Positions 42,733 to 52,674 of a DNA stretch of 64,000 nucleotides are shown one piece after another. Origin of the DNA: Globodera rostochiensis. Its lineage: Eukaryota > Nematoda > Chromadorea > Rhabditida > Heteroderidae. The notes beneath the pieces were generated by a model that ran no database searches, was not told the origin of the DNA, and was given only the letters and a program-made list of their open reading frames with translations. The stretch's first letter is position 1, and every line of letters begins with the position of its first letter. The stretch lies in assembly GCA_018350325.1 (NCBI GenBank), contig JAEVLN010000005.1, positions 3,854,142 through 3,918,141 on the forward strand, read 5' to 3'. The position numbers and the translations under genes were made by a program.

Positions 42733-43158
42733 GTGTGTAGGGTATTCAAAAATTAAAACTCAGAAAACTTAGAAAATTGGGCCAATGGCGGAACCCGGAA
42801 TGGTCCGGGGTCGGGGGCCCAAACCGAGTTAGGAGTTTGGGCCGGGCCCCTATTCCGTTTTTATAACAAATAAAATTTTTGTAATACATAAATAGAGATC
42901 GCACAGAAATCTCAAAAAATTTAACACGAATTTTATACAATTGTTTTAAAACGGAATAATTTTTTCCAAAACTGCCAATTTGTCATAATGACTCAGCCAA
43001 TCATCCGCCGATTCGTTTGGAATTGAAGTGATGGATGTGAATTATAATATTATTCGTCCATTGTGCCTATTTTTATTCATTCGCTTGCATAAAATTTTTC
43101 CGACACTTTAATCAATTATCAAATTCTCCATGTTCTTTTAGGTAATTATTGTAAACAA

Positions 43159-43308
43159 ATGCTTGGCTGGTGGCGCCTGCTCCTGCTGTACGGCATTTCC
43201 ATTAATCTGGGCATTGACGAGTCTATCTTCACTACTGTGGTCGTGAACGGCCCTGGCCCTAAAATGAGCACCACAAACTGGAGATCCCGGCCCTTATTTC
43301 AAAAATAA
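43159..43308 (+). CDS. Possible small secreted protein (49 aa)
   Basis: ATG 43159 to TAA 43306-43308. The first about 18 residues form a signal-peptide-like segment (MLGWWRLLLLYGISINLG), followed by DESIFTTVVV and a short basic tail NGPGPKMSTTNWRSRP. It is a GC-rich island in AT-rich DNA, which supports coding. It may be the first exon of a longer gene. It lacks the His-His ending of CLE peptides, so I do not assign it there. No family recognised. Confidence 0.3.
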   Translation: MLGWWRLLLLYGISINLGIDESIFTTVVVNGPGPKMSTTNWRSRPLFQK

Positions 43309-43428
43309 GTACGGAAATAATTATCACACGTAATAAACAGTACCATTAAAAAGGACACCAAAAATGCTATCAAAACTTGTGAAGAGTGGTTTGTACGGTT
43401 TGAGGATTGCTCAAAGTCATGCTAAAAA

Positions 43429-44238
43429 TTAAGAGAATTTTAAAGCTAATGGTATGCATTTTTTATCTTTTTTCCATTTATATATTTTTGAGCGATTGAA
43501 TTTTAAATGTCTAGCTATTTTTTCCTCAATTTGAGTTCTTTCTTTTGCCGAATATTTTCCTTTTTCCTTAAATTTGCCTTTTATTGCGTGAAATTTGTCG
43601 ACAATTTTACGTTTTCGACCATCTTTAGGATTATCAGAGTGATCAGACACTGTGAGAGAAGGATTCTGATCAGTTGAATTGGGTTCAATTTGTCCAGAGT
43701 GATCAGACTCTGTGAAAGGATGATTCTGATCAGTTGAATTGGGTTCAATTTGTCCAGAGTGATCAGACTCTGTGAAAGGAGGATTCTGATCAGTTGAATT
43801 GGGTTTAATTTGTCCAAGCTGATCAGTTGAATTGGGTTCAATTTGTCCAATTTGGGTGTTCTGCCGGTCGATTTGGTGAAGGGCATTTTGTTCAAGCGTT
43901 AATTTATCCCATTCTTTGGCTTTGTCATTGTCCCACCAGCCTTCTCCGAATATTTCATCAATTTGTCCAGAGTGATCAGACTCTGTGAAAGGAGTATTCT
44001 GATCAGTTGAATTGGGTTCAATTTGTCCAATTTGGGTGTTCTGCCGGTCGATTTGGTGAAGGACATGTTCAAGCGTTAATTTATGCCATTCTTTGTCTTT
44101 TTCATTGTCCCACCAGCCTTTTCCGAATATTTCATCAATTATTTTGTATGGCTTTTCATCCAATTGTACGCTTTCGGCTTTGTCCAGTGAATTTGTTGCG
44201 AAAAATGACACCAAAATTAAATTCCAAAACTCTTTCAT
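43429..44238 (-). pseudogene. Secreted HTH family, copy 7: duplicated N-terminal half, truncated
   Basis: 269 codons from ATG 44238 (FWNLILVSFFATNS). The whole block from the IDEIFGEGWW region through the IDRQNTQIGQ repeat occurs twice in tandem, giving two GEGWW/GKGWW motifs and the longest repeat region of the array (six QIEPNSTDQ-type blocks). It stops after HTH 1 (EEKIARHLKFNRSKIYKWKK) with an unrelated ending; HTH 2, HTH 3 and exon 2 are missing. The frame is open, so a shortened product is possible. Confidence 0.75.
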
Positions 44239-45030
44239 TTTTTTCGCAGAACGCTTTCTAAATTAATGGAGATTTATTTATCTCATAAATATTTTTCCTA
44301 AACAATTTGAACTGGGACCAAATCAATAAATGACATTTCGTAAATATTTTCCTACTAATTCATTTTATGCAAAGGGCGATCGATTGTGATAGCCAAATGA
44401 AAATATATTATGCACCAGGGATGTAACTCGATGCCCACAAAAATATCCGGAATTCGTAAACCGGAATTCCGGCTTCTAAAAAGTTCGAAATTTACGCAAT
44501 CCGGAAAATTTCTAAGTCATAGAAACTTTTATTCCGAACAATATAAATGTCACCGTCGCTAAACCGGAGGACCGGGTAAGGCTTACCAGAGGTCGCATCT
44601 GTCCTTATTTATAAGATTTGTCCTTATTTTAGGGGTGCCAATCTTGTAAATTAAAAATGTCCTTATTTGAGGCCTCCGTCCTTATTTTGTACTTATTTTT
44701 CGAATTTGTGAAGATCTTCGATATATTTTGATCCAATTTCAAAATGAGAAAATTTCGAAGCGAATTGGACCAATACTTTTGACCAAATATTGTTTGGTCT
44801 AAACCCATTTTTGTACAAAACTTTTGGGTGTCTTCCAGTTGAATTTTCACCCCTAAAATGGTTATCATCAAATGATTTTCGAATCTTTTTTTACAAAAAT
44901 TGACTAAATAATTGTTGGTTAGTGGTTTTTTCGTTTTGGTACTCTTACTTGGCACCATCCAGCTACTTCTTTAATTAATATTTAAATTCAGCACCCTCAC
45001 CCCACCCCCAAACGAAAAATTGGGCTAAAT
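44239..45030. other. 5' flank of copy 7 and spacer
   Basis: The flank keeps the 'gaactgggaccaaatcaata' box. It joins a MITE end ('caccagggatgtaactcg', 44411) exactly as at 35633, but inverted. 44625-44700 has 'gtccttatttt' words. No gene. Confidence 0.45.
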
Positions 45031-45039
45031 TCTACAGGG

Positions 45040-45655
45040 ACGGAAGAGAAAAATAGGGGGGAGAAAGAAAGGAAAGGAGGGTTAGAGAGAGAAAGAGAAG
45101 AGGAAAGAAAGGAGAGAGATAAAGAGAAGGGAAGAGGAAAGAAATAAGATAAAGAGAAGGGATGAGGAAAAATAAAGAGAAGAGAAGAGGAAAGAGAGAT
45201 AAAGAGAAGGAAAGAGGAAAAATAAAGAGAAAGAAAGGAGAGAGATAAAGAGAAGGGAAGAGGAAAGAAATAAGATAAAGAGAAGGGATGAGGAAAAATA
45301 AAGAGAAGAGAAGAGGAAAGAGAGACAAAGAGAAGGGAAGAGGAAAAATAAAGAGAAGAGAAGAGAGAGAGGTAAAGAGAAGGGAAGAGGAAAAATAAAG
45401 AGAAGAGAAGAGGAAAGAGAGATAAAGAGAAGGGAAGAGGAAGAGATAAAGAGAAGGGAAGAGGAAAGAGAGATAAAGAGAAGGGAAGAGGAAAAATAAA
45501 GAGAAGAGAAGAGGAAAGAGAGAAAGAGAAGGGAAGAGGAAGAGATAAAGAGAAGTGAAGAGGAAAGGATGGAGAGAGAGATAAAGAGAAGGGAAGAGGA
45601 AAGAGAGATAAAGAGAAGGGATGAAGAAAGAGAGACAAAGAGCAGTCCCTGTGGA
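45040..45655. repeat. Polypurine tract, 'gagaagggaagaggaaa'-type minisatellite
   Basis: About 600 bp of nearly pure G/A on the plus strand, made of shuffled 'gagaagggaagaggaaagag' and 'agataaagagaag' units, with a longer segment of about 120 bp recurring (45110-45170 versus 45235-45300). Ser/Leu/Phe-rich minus-strand frames here are artefacts. Confidence 0.88.
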
Positions 45656-45727
45656 AGTCCAAACAGGTTCGCGATGGGATGGGGCCCACCCCAAATCCGT
45701 TAAACCCTTTGGCTTCAAACTCGAAAC

Positions 45728-45878
45728 TAGGGTTGGACAAGAACGGGTATCCGGAACCGGAACCGGGACCGGTATCCAGGTGTTTTGGGCAAATTAGCCG
45801 GTACCGGTATCCGGGTGTCCAGGATCCGGTGGAACCGTTCTGGGGGACCCGGATAATATCCGGTCTTGCCCAACCCTA
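45728..45878. mobile_element. Short hAT-like MITE, 151 bp, with perfect 8-bp target duplication
   Basis: Ends 'tagggttggacaaga' and 'tcttgcccaaccctA' pair almost fully. CTCGAAAC flanks it on both sides (45720-45727 and 45879-45886). The interior is rich in 'ccggaaccgg' and 'ggtatccgg' words. No coding capacity. Confidence 0.9.
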
Positions 45879-46019
45879 CTCGAAACCCTCCCAAACCCTT
45901 TTAAAATACCTAGACAAGAAAGGACGATAAAATTCGACAATTTTATTAATTGATTTTAAAATGTTTTCATTTGGCTATTCACAATCGTTCGCCATTTTTA
46001 TAAAATAATGAATTAGTTG

Positions 46020-46193
46020 GAAAAATAATTATGAGATGTCAGGCATATTGATTTGGTCCCGGGTCAAAAGCTATAGGCAATATTTTTAAAGAATATGGTT
46101 TATATGTGAATGCCCATTCAATTGTGGGCTGTCATTTATTACTTTAATATTATTTTCAAAGCTAAAAAACAAAATTTTATTTGCCCCAATAAA
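46020..46193 (+). promoter_or_regulatory. Conserved 5' flank of HTH copy 8
   Basis: Ordered boxes: 'atgagatgtcaggcatattg', 'aaagaatatggtttatatgt', 'gcccattcaattgtgggctg' then 'tcatttattac', and an AT-rich run to the ATG. The same order precedes copies at 2974 (minus), 40141 (minus), 49431, 53830 and 56465. No classical TATA box stands out. Confidence 0.5.
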
Positions 46194-47162
46194 ATGGAAA
46201 AATTTTGGATTTTAATTTTGATGGCTTTATTTTCAACAAATTTACTCGACAAATCCGAATCCGTAAAATTGGAGCTCAAAACATTTGATGAAATATTCGG
46301 AGAAGGCTGGTGGGAAAAAGGTGAAGCCGAAGATTTGAAAACGCCGGCGCCAACAAACTTTGGACAAAATGTCCCTCACCAAATCGACCGACAGAACACC
46401 GAAATTGGACAAATTGAACCCAATTCAACTGATCAGCTTGGAGAAATTGAACCCAATTCTACTGATCAGAATCCTCCTCTCACAAAGTCTGATCACTCTG
46501 ACAATGCCAAAAATGGTGAAGAAAAAAACAACCTTTCTTCAAACGAAAGTATTGCAGAAGATGAGCGAAAACGTAAAATTATCGACGAATTTCGCGCAAT
46601 GAAAGACAAATTTAAGCAAAAAGGAAAATATTCAACAAAAGAATGGAATCAAATTGAAGAAAATATTGCTAAATATTTAAAAGTCAATCGCACAAAAATA
46701 TTTGAATGGAAAAAAGAATTTGGCCTAAGTCAAAAAATGTATAACTTTGAGAAGAAAAAAGAAGAACGTAAACATTTAATAGTAAAATTTGATCAAATGA
46801 AAGCCAAGTTAAAGCGGGCCGGATTCAAAAACTCTTATAAACACGAAATTGATGAAACTGTCGCAAAAGAGTTGGGCCTTAGTTTTGGAACAATTTCTAA
46901 TTGGAAACGTAAACTTGGCCAATCTAGTGAGTTTTTGAACCCAATTTAATTATTTATTTATTTTAATTAAAAATTCTTTACAGAACTAAACCATATATAC
47001 GGCCACAGCGAACAAAAGGAATTGATGAAACTTTATTATGAATGGAAAAGGCAATTTAAACGACAGCAATTCCACCCAAATTCTGTCGATGGACATTTTG
47101 TGGAAGAGAATGCTGCGGCAAATGTTCAGGAAATTGGCAACTCGAATTCGGGAAAGATTTGA
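46194..47162 (+). CDS. Secreted HTH family, copy 8 (third HTH deleted in frame)
   Basis: Exons 46194-46926 and 46984-47162 (733+179 = 912 nt) give 303 aa. The signal peptide is FWILILMALFSTNL. Two repeat blocks. HTH 1 is EENIAKYLKVNRTKIFEWKK and HTH 2 VAKELGLSFGTISNWKRKLG. In exon 2 the sequence goes straight from LMKLYYE to WKRQFKRQQFHPNSVDG: the two helices of HTH 3 are removed by a clean in-frame deletion of about 78 bp. The tail is complete (NAAANVQEIGNSNSG). The ATG at 46194 is chosen over an upstream in-frame ATG because it opens the family signal peptide. Confidence 0.82.
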
Positions 47163-48077
47163 ATTACCAATGTTTAAAAGAACCCCAAATCTGTCATCTT
47201 TTGGCATTTTTCTCTCTTTGAAAAGTTATTTATGATTGATTCGAATCAAATGCTTTTGAAGAGTTTGGCCTTAGTTGAAATAAAATTTTAAAATTCAAGT
47301 ACGTTCAAAAAATTTTCTCTAAAAACAATTTTCGTGGTCAAATTTTCGGTTTAAGCCAAGACCAGGGTCGTATATCTAGCTTTGGATATTGTTTTTGGGA
47401 AGTCCGACGGCGCCGTCGGGAAAAGAATTTTTTGGTTTTTTTAAAACATTTTTGTTAAGAAATTTTGTCAAGGAAAGAGTTTTGGGTGCAGTTTGTGGAA
47501 AAAGTCAACGGTGCATTTCTGTTTTTAAGTAATTTTCAAAAAAAAAAATTTTTATTTTTGAGAATTCTGCTTACTTCTTCCCTCTGCCCCTAGGCTACGT
47601 ATGGAAAATGGATTTTTTGAACAATTTTTATCAATCTCGAGTTGTTGGGTAATTAGGTTGGGGTTCGGACCCGCATTGGGGAAAGGCTTTTTTCCTACTT
47701 TCTGTGAGCATCTAACAAATCGATCTAGTGATGGATGAAGCTGATCAGACGTCGACGCCCTTTCAGGAGATGGTTCAGGAAAAAAGAATAAGAGCTAAAA
47801 ATTACTATTAGAAAAGTCGCCGTATTATTTTCCTGTCACGGTCGGTCAAAGGAATAAATCATAATTCACTCTTACGGAAGATGACTTCTACCGTGTTGGG
47901 AACAGAGACATTTTTTGGTAAAATGGAAAAATCAACTGGACTAAGGACGTTCGCTTGTTGTTTTGCGGGTTAATCAAAATCAAAATCTTAAAAAATGGTT
48001 TATTTTTAAGACGAGGATGGAAATTTTCGTATTTTACTACGCTCAAACTCGATGGAAGTTTTACAGTGAACAGAAAG
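47163..48077. other. Spacer after copy 8
   Basis: AT-rich with the dispersed GC patch at 47395-47425 ('agtccgacggcgccgtcggg', a near-perfect palindrome). No gene seen. Confidence 0.4.
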
Positions 48078-48570
48078 ACGGTTCCGCAAATGTCGGTCCG
48101 CAAATGTCGGTCCGCAAATGTCGGTCCGCAAATTGTCGGTCTGCAAATGTCGGTCCGCAAATGTCGGTCCGCAAATGTCGGTCCGCAAATGTCGGTCAGC
48201 AAATGTCGGTCCGCAAATGTCGGTCCGCAAATTGTCGGTCTGCAAATGTCGGTCCGCAAATGTCGGTCCGCAAATGTCGGTCCGCAAATGTCGGTCCGCA
48301 AATGTCGGTCCGCAAATGACGGTCCGTAAATGTCGGTCCGCAAATGTCGATCAGCAAATGTCCGTCCGCAAATGTCCGTCCGCAAATGTCGGTCCGCAAA
48401 TGTCGGTCCGCAAATGTCGGTCCGCAAATGTCGGTCCGCAAATGTCGGTCCGCAAATGTCGGTCCGCAAATGACGGTCCGTAAATGTCGGTCCGCAAATG
48501 TCGATCAGCAAATGTCCGTCCGCAAATGTCCGTCCGCAAATGTCCGTCCGCAAATGACCGTCCGCTAATA
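48078..48570. repeat. 14-bp minisatellite with higher-order structure
   Basis: About 35 units of 'tgtcggtccgcaaa' and variants in perfect phase. Variant units recur as a set: 'gacggtccgtaaa', then 'tcgatcagcaaa', then 'gtccgtccgc' occur around 48318 and again 154 bp (11 units) later around 48472. A 15-bp variant ('ttgtcggtctgcaaa') recurs 99 bp apart. Frames on both strands are artefacts. Confidence 0.95.
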
Positions 48571-48774
48571 AAATTGTCTTTCAGAAATCTTGGCATAATT
48601 TTGCCATATTTAGAACTTTGTGAAAAATTCTTATTTTGAGGAAAAATAAGAATGTAAGTTATAATAAGAAAAGTTCGCAATATTTATTTTAAAAAATGTA
48701 AAAAAATTTTAAAACTTAATTAAATTGTAAGTAAAAAGAAATTAGTCCAGAAACCATCCATAAAAGAGAATCAA

Positions 48775-48850
48775 AGGTCCGGGGAATCGAACCTGACAAA
48801 TGATAACCGGAATATCTGAACACTGACCACTACGGCACAATGACTGGTGA
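48775..48850 (-). tRNA. Degenerate tRNA-like sequence (possible SINE head)
   Basis: On the minus strand, a box A-like 'gccgtagtggtcagtg' and a perfect box B 'ggttcgattcc' are spaced as in a tRNA. An anticodon-like arm 'gata-ttccggt-tatc' lies between them (anticodon would be CCG). Acceptor and T-stems do not pair well, so it is a pseudogene or a tRNA-derived repeat. Confidence 0.45.
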
Positions 48851-49244
48851 TGCCAAACACTAGATTGTCATCCATCAAATTAAAATTATCTTCAAAAACT
48901 CCATTCTTTAGGGGTGTAAATTTTTTAGATTTTTTCGTAAAATTTTGATAGAACGAAACGAAAATGAAACGAAAAAAAAATTTTTTTTTTTAGGAAAACA
49001 AAACGAAAAAATAATTTTTTTTTTTATTTACGAAAACGAAACAAAACGAAAAAAAATTCTAGGACGAAAACGAAACACGAAACCCAAAAAACCACGAAAA
49101 CAACGAAAAACACGAAAACGAAAGGAAATTCCGTGCAACCCTGCTCAGCATATCTCGTTTATGCAAAGTGTTGAAATTTGGTGACATTTTTTTTCATTTT
49201 AGCATTCATTGATTATTAATAGGAAAAAATATTTAAGCTTTGAA
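48851..49244. other. Low-complexity 'aaacgaaa' stretch
   Basis: 48940-49130 consists of 'aaacgaaa/aaaacgaaa' words with A and T runs, bounded by 'aggggtgtaaatt' and 'tgcaaccctgct', possibly a decayed MITE. No gene. Confidence 0.5.
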
Positions 49245-49430
49245 GGATGTCAGAAATATTGATTCGGGTGAGATAATTAAATAAAGAATATGATTTATGT
49301 TTAATGCTTTCAATTTTTGGCTGTCATTTATTTCTTTCAATACTTTTTATCAAAGCCAAATAATATTTATTAATATTTGTAAAAATTAGTGATTATTATA
49401 TTATTATTATTTAAGAAATTAGTGCGAAAA
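49245..49430 (+). promoter_or_regulatory. Conserved 5' flank of HTH copy 9
   Basis: Boxes 'ggatgtcagaaatattgatt', 'aaagaatatgatttatgttt', 'tttttggctgtcatttattt' appear in the family order, with the second half of the 'cccattcaattgtgggctg' box eroded. Confidence 0.45.
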
Positions 49431-50479
49431 ATGGAAAAATTTTGGTTTTTAATTTTGGCGGCATTCTTCGCAACAAATTCACAAGACAAAGCCGAATCCG
49501 TAAAATTGGAACACAAAACATTTGATGAAATATTCGGAGAAGGCTGGTGGGACAAAGGTGAAGCCGAAGATTTGAAAACGCGGGCGCCAACAAACTTTGG
49601 ACAAAATGTCCATCACCAAATCGACCGACAGAACACCCAAATTGGACAAAATGAACCCAATTCAACTGATCAGTTTGGACAAATTGAACCCAATTCAACT
49701 GATCAGAATCCTCCTCTCACAGAGTCTGATCACTCTGATAATGCCAATAATTGTGAAGAACAAAGCCAAGTAATGAATGAAATTACTTACGAAAATATTG
49801 CTGAAGATGAGCGAAAACGTAAAATTGTCGACAAATTCCACGCAATGAGAAACGAATGTAAGCAAAAAAGAAAATATTCAACAAAAGAAAAAACTCAAAT
49901 TGAGAATGAAATCGCTAAACATTTAAAAGTCAGTCGCGAAAAAATATATAAATGGAAAAAAGAATTTGGCCTAAGTCGAAAAGTGTTCTATGAAAAAGAA
50001 GAACGTAAAAATTTAATCGAAAAATTTGATCAAATGAAAGCCGAGTTAAAGCGGGCCGGATTCAAAAGTTCTTATAAAAACGAATTAGATGAAACTGTCG
50101 CAAAAGAATTGGGCCTCAGTTTTGTAACAATTTACAATTGGAAAAAAGAACTTGACCAAATCAGTGAGTATTTCGAGCCCAATTTTATTTATTTTTATTA
50201 ATTAAAAATTCTTTTACAGCAGCACAACATAAAAACTCCGACAGCGAACAAAAGGAATTGATGAAACTTTATTATGAAATTAAAGAGAAAACCCCTAAAA
50301 TTAGTGACAAGGACATTGCCAAAATATTGAAAATTGGAAGAAGCACTTTGTATAAATGGAAAAGCCAATTTAAACAACAGCAATTGCATCCAAATTCTGT
50401 CAATGGACATTCTGTGGAAGAGAATGCCGCGGCAAATGTTCAGGAAATTGGGACTCAAATTCGGGGAGTATTTGATTGA
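49431..50479 (+). CDS. Secreted triple-HTH family, copy 9
   Basis: Exons 49431-50163 and 50220-50479 (733+260 = 993 nt) give 330 aa. The signal peptide is FWFLILAAFFATNS. Two repeat blocks, with QNEPNSTDQ in the first. HTH 1 is ENEIAKHLKVSREKIYKWKK, HTH 2 VAKELGLSFVTIYNWKKELD, HTH 3 DKDIAKILKIGRSTLYKWKS. A one-base change near the end shifts the tail: NVQEIG is followed by TQIRGVFD instead of NSNS. Otherwise complete; its exon 2 is among the best preserved in the array. Confidence 0.85.
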
Positions 50480-51519
50480 ATGGTCAATGATTTGGAAAAA
50501 CCGATTTGGCATTTAATGATTTTTTGACATATAATTTTATAAATCTTTCTCATTTAAAAATTCTTGTTGAAATTAACGTTTACATTGCATTCAAAATTAA
50601 ATGATTTATTGATAATAGGGATGTTATTTTTAGACACTAAAAAACTCGAAAAAGGCGCCTAGAATAGACACCAACACCTCTCAAGACAAAAATAGGCATT
50701 GCCTAACTATCTGTGCGGATGGCATAACATTGAAATAATATAAACAAAAGCAATTTATTTAATATTTAGTGCAAAAAGTCTAGATTAGCTTCTCCTGATT
50801 TTCTTCAATTTACAGAAGTTTTGTATTTTTTTTTGTAAAATTTAATTTTTTTGGTAAATTTGCCCCTAACTTTTGATTTTTCTAAAGTTATAAAACTTCT
50901 GTTTGGAATAAAAATGCAAGTGTGGTGCTATGGCAAAAAATAAAGCAAATTTCCAAAATTTTGGCATTTTCGCCTTAGAGTGACAACTGTACAACCATCA
51001 ATTGACTAGCGCTTATCTTTGGCAAACAAAATTGCTTTACCGATCGATTCTGCACTAATCTACCTATATAAAATATAAAAATTGTCTCACCCGACTTTAC
51101 CTCTTTAGCACGTTTACCAGAAAAAAATCAAACGGTGATTAAAAAGTGTACAAATTTTTAAAATTTCATAATTGTGAGGTTCCAAATCTACATCCGCACA
51201 ACTCCGCGCAAGAACAACGGATGCTGCTGCTGGTGCATCGCTCTGATAGCGCTTTTCTTTTTAGTTTGGTTCTTATGTATGTTGATACATTTATTAAAAA
51301 TTTTAATTATTAAACGATCCCCAGAACGGTACGATGGGAGAAGTATCGATCATTTTTTTCGTTTTCTTTTCTGATCTAAATCTTTAATTAAAACACCGAA
51401 AGAAATTGATTATATTAAAATATTAGTATTAAAACTAAACACATCACTCCTTCTTTAAAATTCATTCATTCTTTTCTAAAATTCAGCCTGACTTTTATAT
51501 TATTTTAAAATATTTTTTA
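50480..51519. other. Spacer; one membrane-segment-like frame
   Basis: Mostly AT-rich. The plus-strand frame 51174-51374 has a Cys cluster followed by a hydrophobic stretch (IALIALFFLVWFLCMLIHLL), but it lacks an ATG and has no partner exon, so I do not call a gene. Confidence 0.3.
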
Positions 51520-51640
51520 TTTATTCATAATCGGTCGCTATTTTTGTAAATGATTTTATTATGAAACAGAATTATTAAAGAATATGATTTATATGAATGC
51601 CCAGTTCAATTGTGACTGTCATTTATTACTTTACTGTGCT
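51520..51640 (+). repeat. Orphan HTH-family 5' flank
   Basis: 'taaagaatatgatttatatg' and 'gcccagttcaattgtgactg' then 'tcatttattac' are present in the family order, but no gene follows. Confidence 0.6.
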
Positions 51641-52025
51641 TTTATCAAAAAAATTTTTTGATATTTATTTTTCAAAAATGAAAATTTTTTAGAGAAATTA
51701 TTTAACGCAAAAATAATTAACAATTTTCATATCGAATTTCTGGTCGTAAATCTATTTCATGGGTTCGGGATCAAATCAGAGGGTTTAAGGGGTTTTGGGG
51801 TAAACCACTACAGAGGGGGCAGAAAAAATTGGTTTGCACTCGCCCCTCAACATACTCACAGATACGGATTATTAAAGAGGAAAATGGGAAAGGAATGAAC
51901 ATTTTCCGAGCATAGAAATATGGAACGACAAAGTAAAAATGGAGAAAAAAAATAAAAATTAATAATAAAAAATTTTAACAAATTTAGACTTTTTAAACTA
52001 AAAATTAAATAACTTAATAAAGAGT

Positions 52026-52134
52026 TGATCAGACCTGTGAGATGGGGATTCTGATCAGTTGAATTGGGTTCAATTTGTCCAAGCTGGGCGTTCTGTCGGT
52101 CGATTTGGTGATGGACATTTTGTTCAAGCGTTTT
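52026..52134 (-). pseudogene. Secreted HTH family, small fragment of the repeat region
   Basis: The minus strand reads LEQNVHHQIDRQNAQLGQIE, then PNSTDQNPHLTGLI, from inside exon 1. Both ends are lost. The right end breaks near a duplicated 'gacactg' region. Confidence 0.75.
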
Positions 52135-52459
52135 ATTCCTTTAAAATGTCTAAATTTGATAAATTTTTTATTAGGTGTCTGGGGTTTTCGACACTGATTG
52201 ATTTCGACACTGGTCGATTTTGACACTGAACTATTTTGTCTTTTTTCACTGTTTCCTAGATAAGTTAAGAAATAGGTTCTGTTAAATAAATACTTTTTGA
52301 CGAAGTTCGGGAAATTTTAAGACGATTGGATTCTGCCAATGTGGGCGCGCGGATATAAACAAATTAATATTGATCACTTGGAAATAAATCATGTTACGGT
52401 CGTTGAATGCGCGTCTTTTTGCCCCAAGGTGTGTGCCTTTGTCGCATTCAGCTTTGCCT
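52135..52459. other. Spacer
   Basis: No gene seen. 52180-52245 repeats 'gatttcgacactgg / gattttgacactg'. Confidence 0.4.
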
Positions 52460-52625
52460 AAAAAAATGGTGGGGTTGGAAAATGTGTGTGGAGGTTGGAT
52501 AAATCAAAATTCGGCCACTGCAAGTTTTGGAGGGGGCATAATGTCAAGGACGGCTGGGTCTTTAGTGGCATAGACAGAGACACTGGGAGGGTGTTCAGCT
52601 TTTATACTGATACCTTACAGCTGCT
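52460..52625 (+). pseudogene. Merlin/ISXO2-like transposase fragment
   Basis: The plus strand reads VWRLDKSKFGHCKFWRGHNV, KDGWVFSGIDRDTGRVFSFY. This matches the ISXO2-like transposase core pattern (D-x-SKFG-x-x-K-x-x-RG, then W-V-F-x-G-I-x-R). The leading catalytic acid region and the rest are absent. It lies just left of the inverted-repeat element at 52675. Confidence 0.6.
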
Positions 52626-52674
52626 GATCAATTTCACATCGATAGCTTTGCTGGCGACGGTTGGGCAACCATCA

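Noticed and set aside
43159..43308. Assignment of the 49-aa frame as a CLE-like peptide
   Set aside because: It lacks the R-x-x-P-x-G-P/D-x-x-x-H-H/N pattern; only a possible signal peptide is visible.
44997..45740. Long Ser/Leu/Phe-rich frames (minus strand), looking like membrane proteins
   Set aside because: They are translations of the purine/pyrimidine-biased repeat and occur in more than one frame.
48078..48570. Regular short repeats that could suggest a CRISPR array
   Set aside because: Units are contiguous 14-mers with no spacers, in a eukaryotic genome; it is a minisatellite.
47888..48680. Frames repeating RTDICGPTFADRHL and similar
   Set aside because: Translation of the 14-bp minisatellite in several frames.
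48775..48850. Functional tRNA-Arg (CCG)
   Set aside because: Boxes A and B are good, but acceptor and T-stems mispair; kept only as a tRNA-like sequence.
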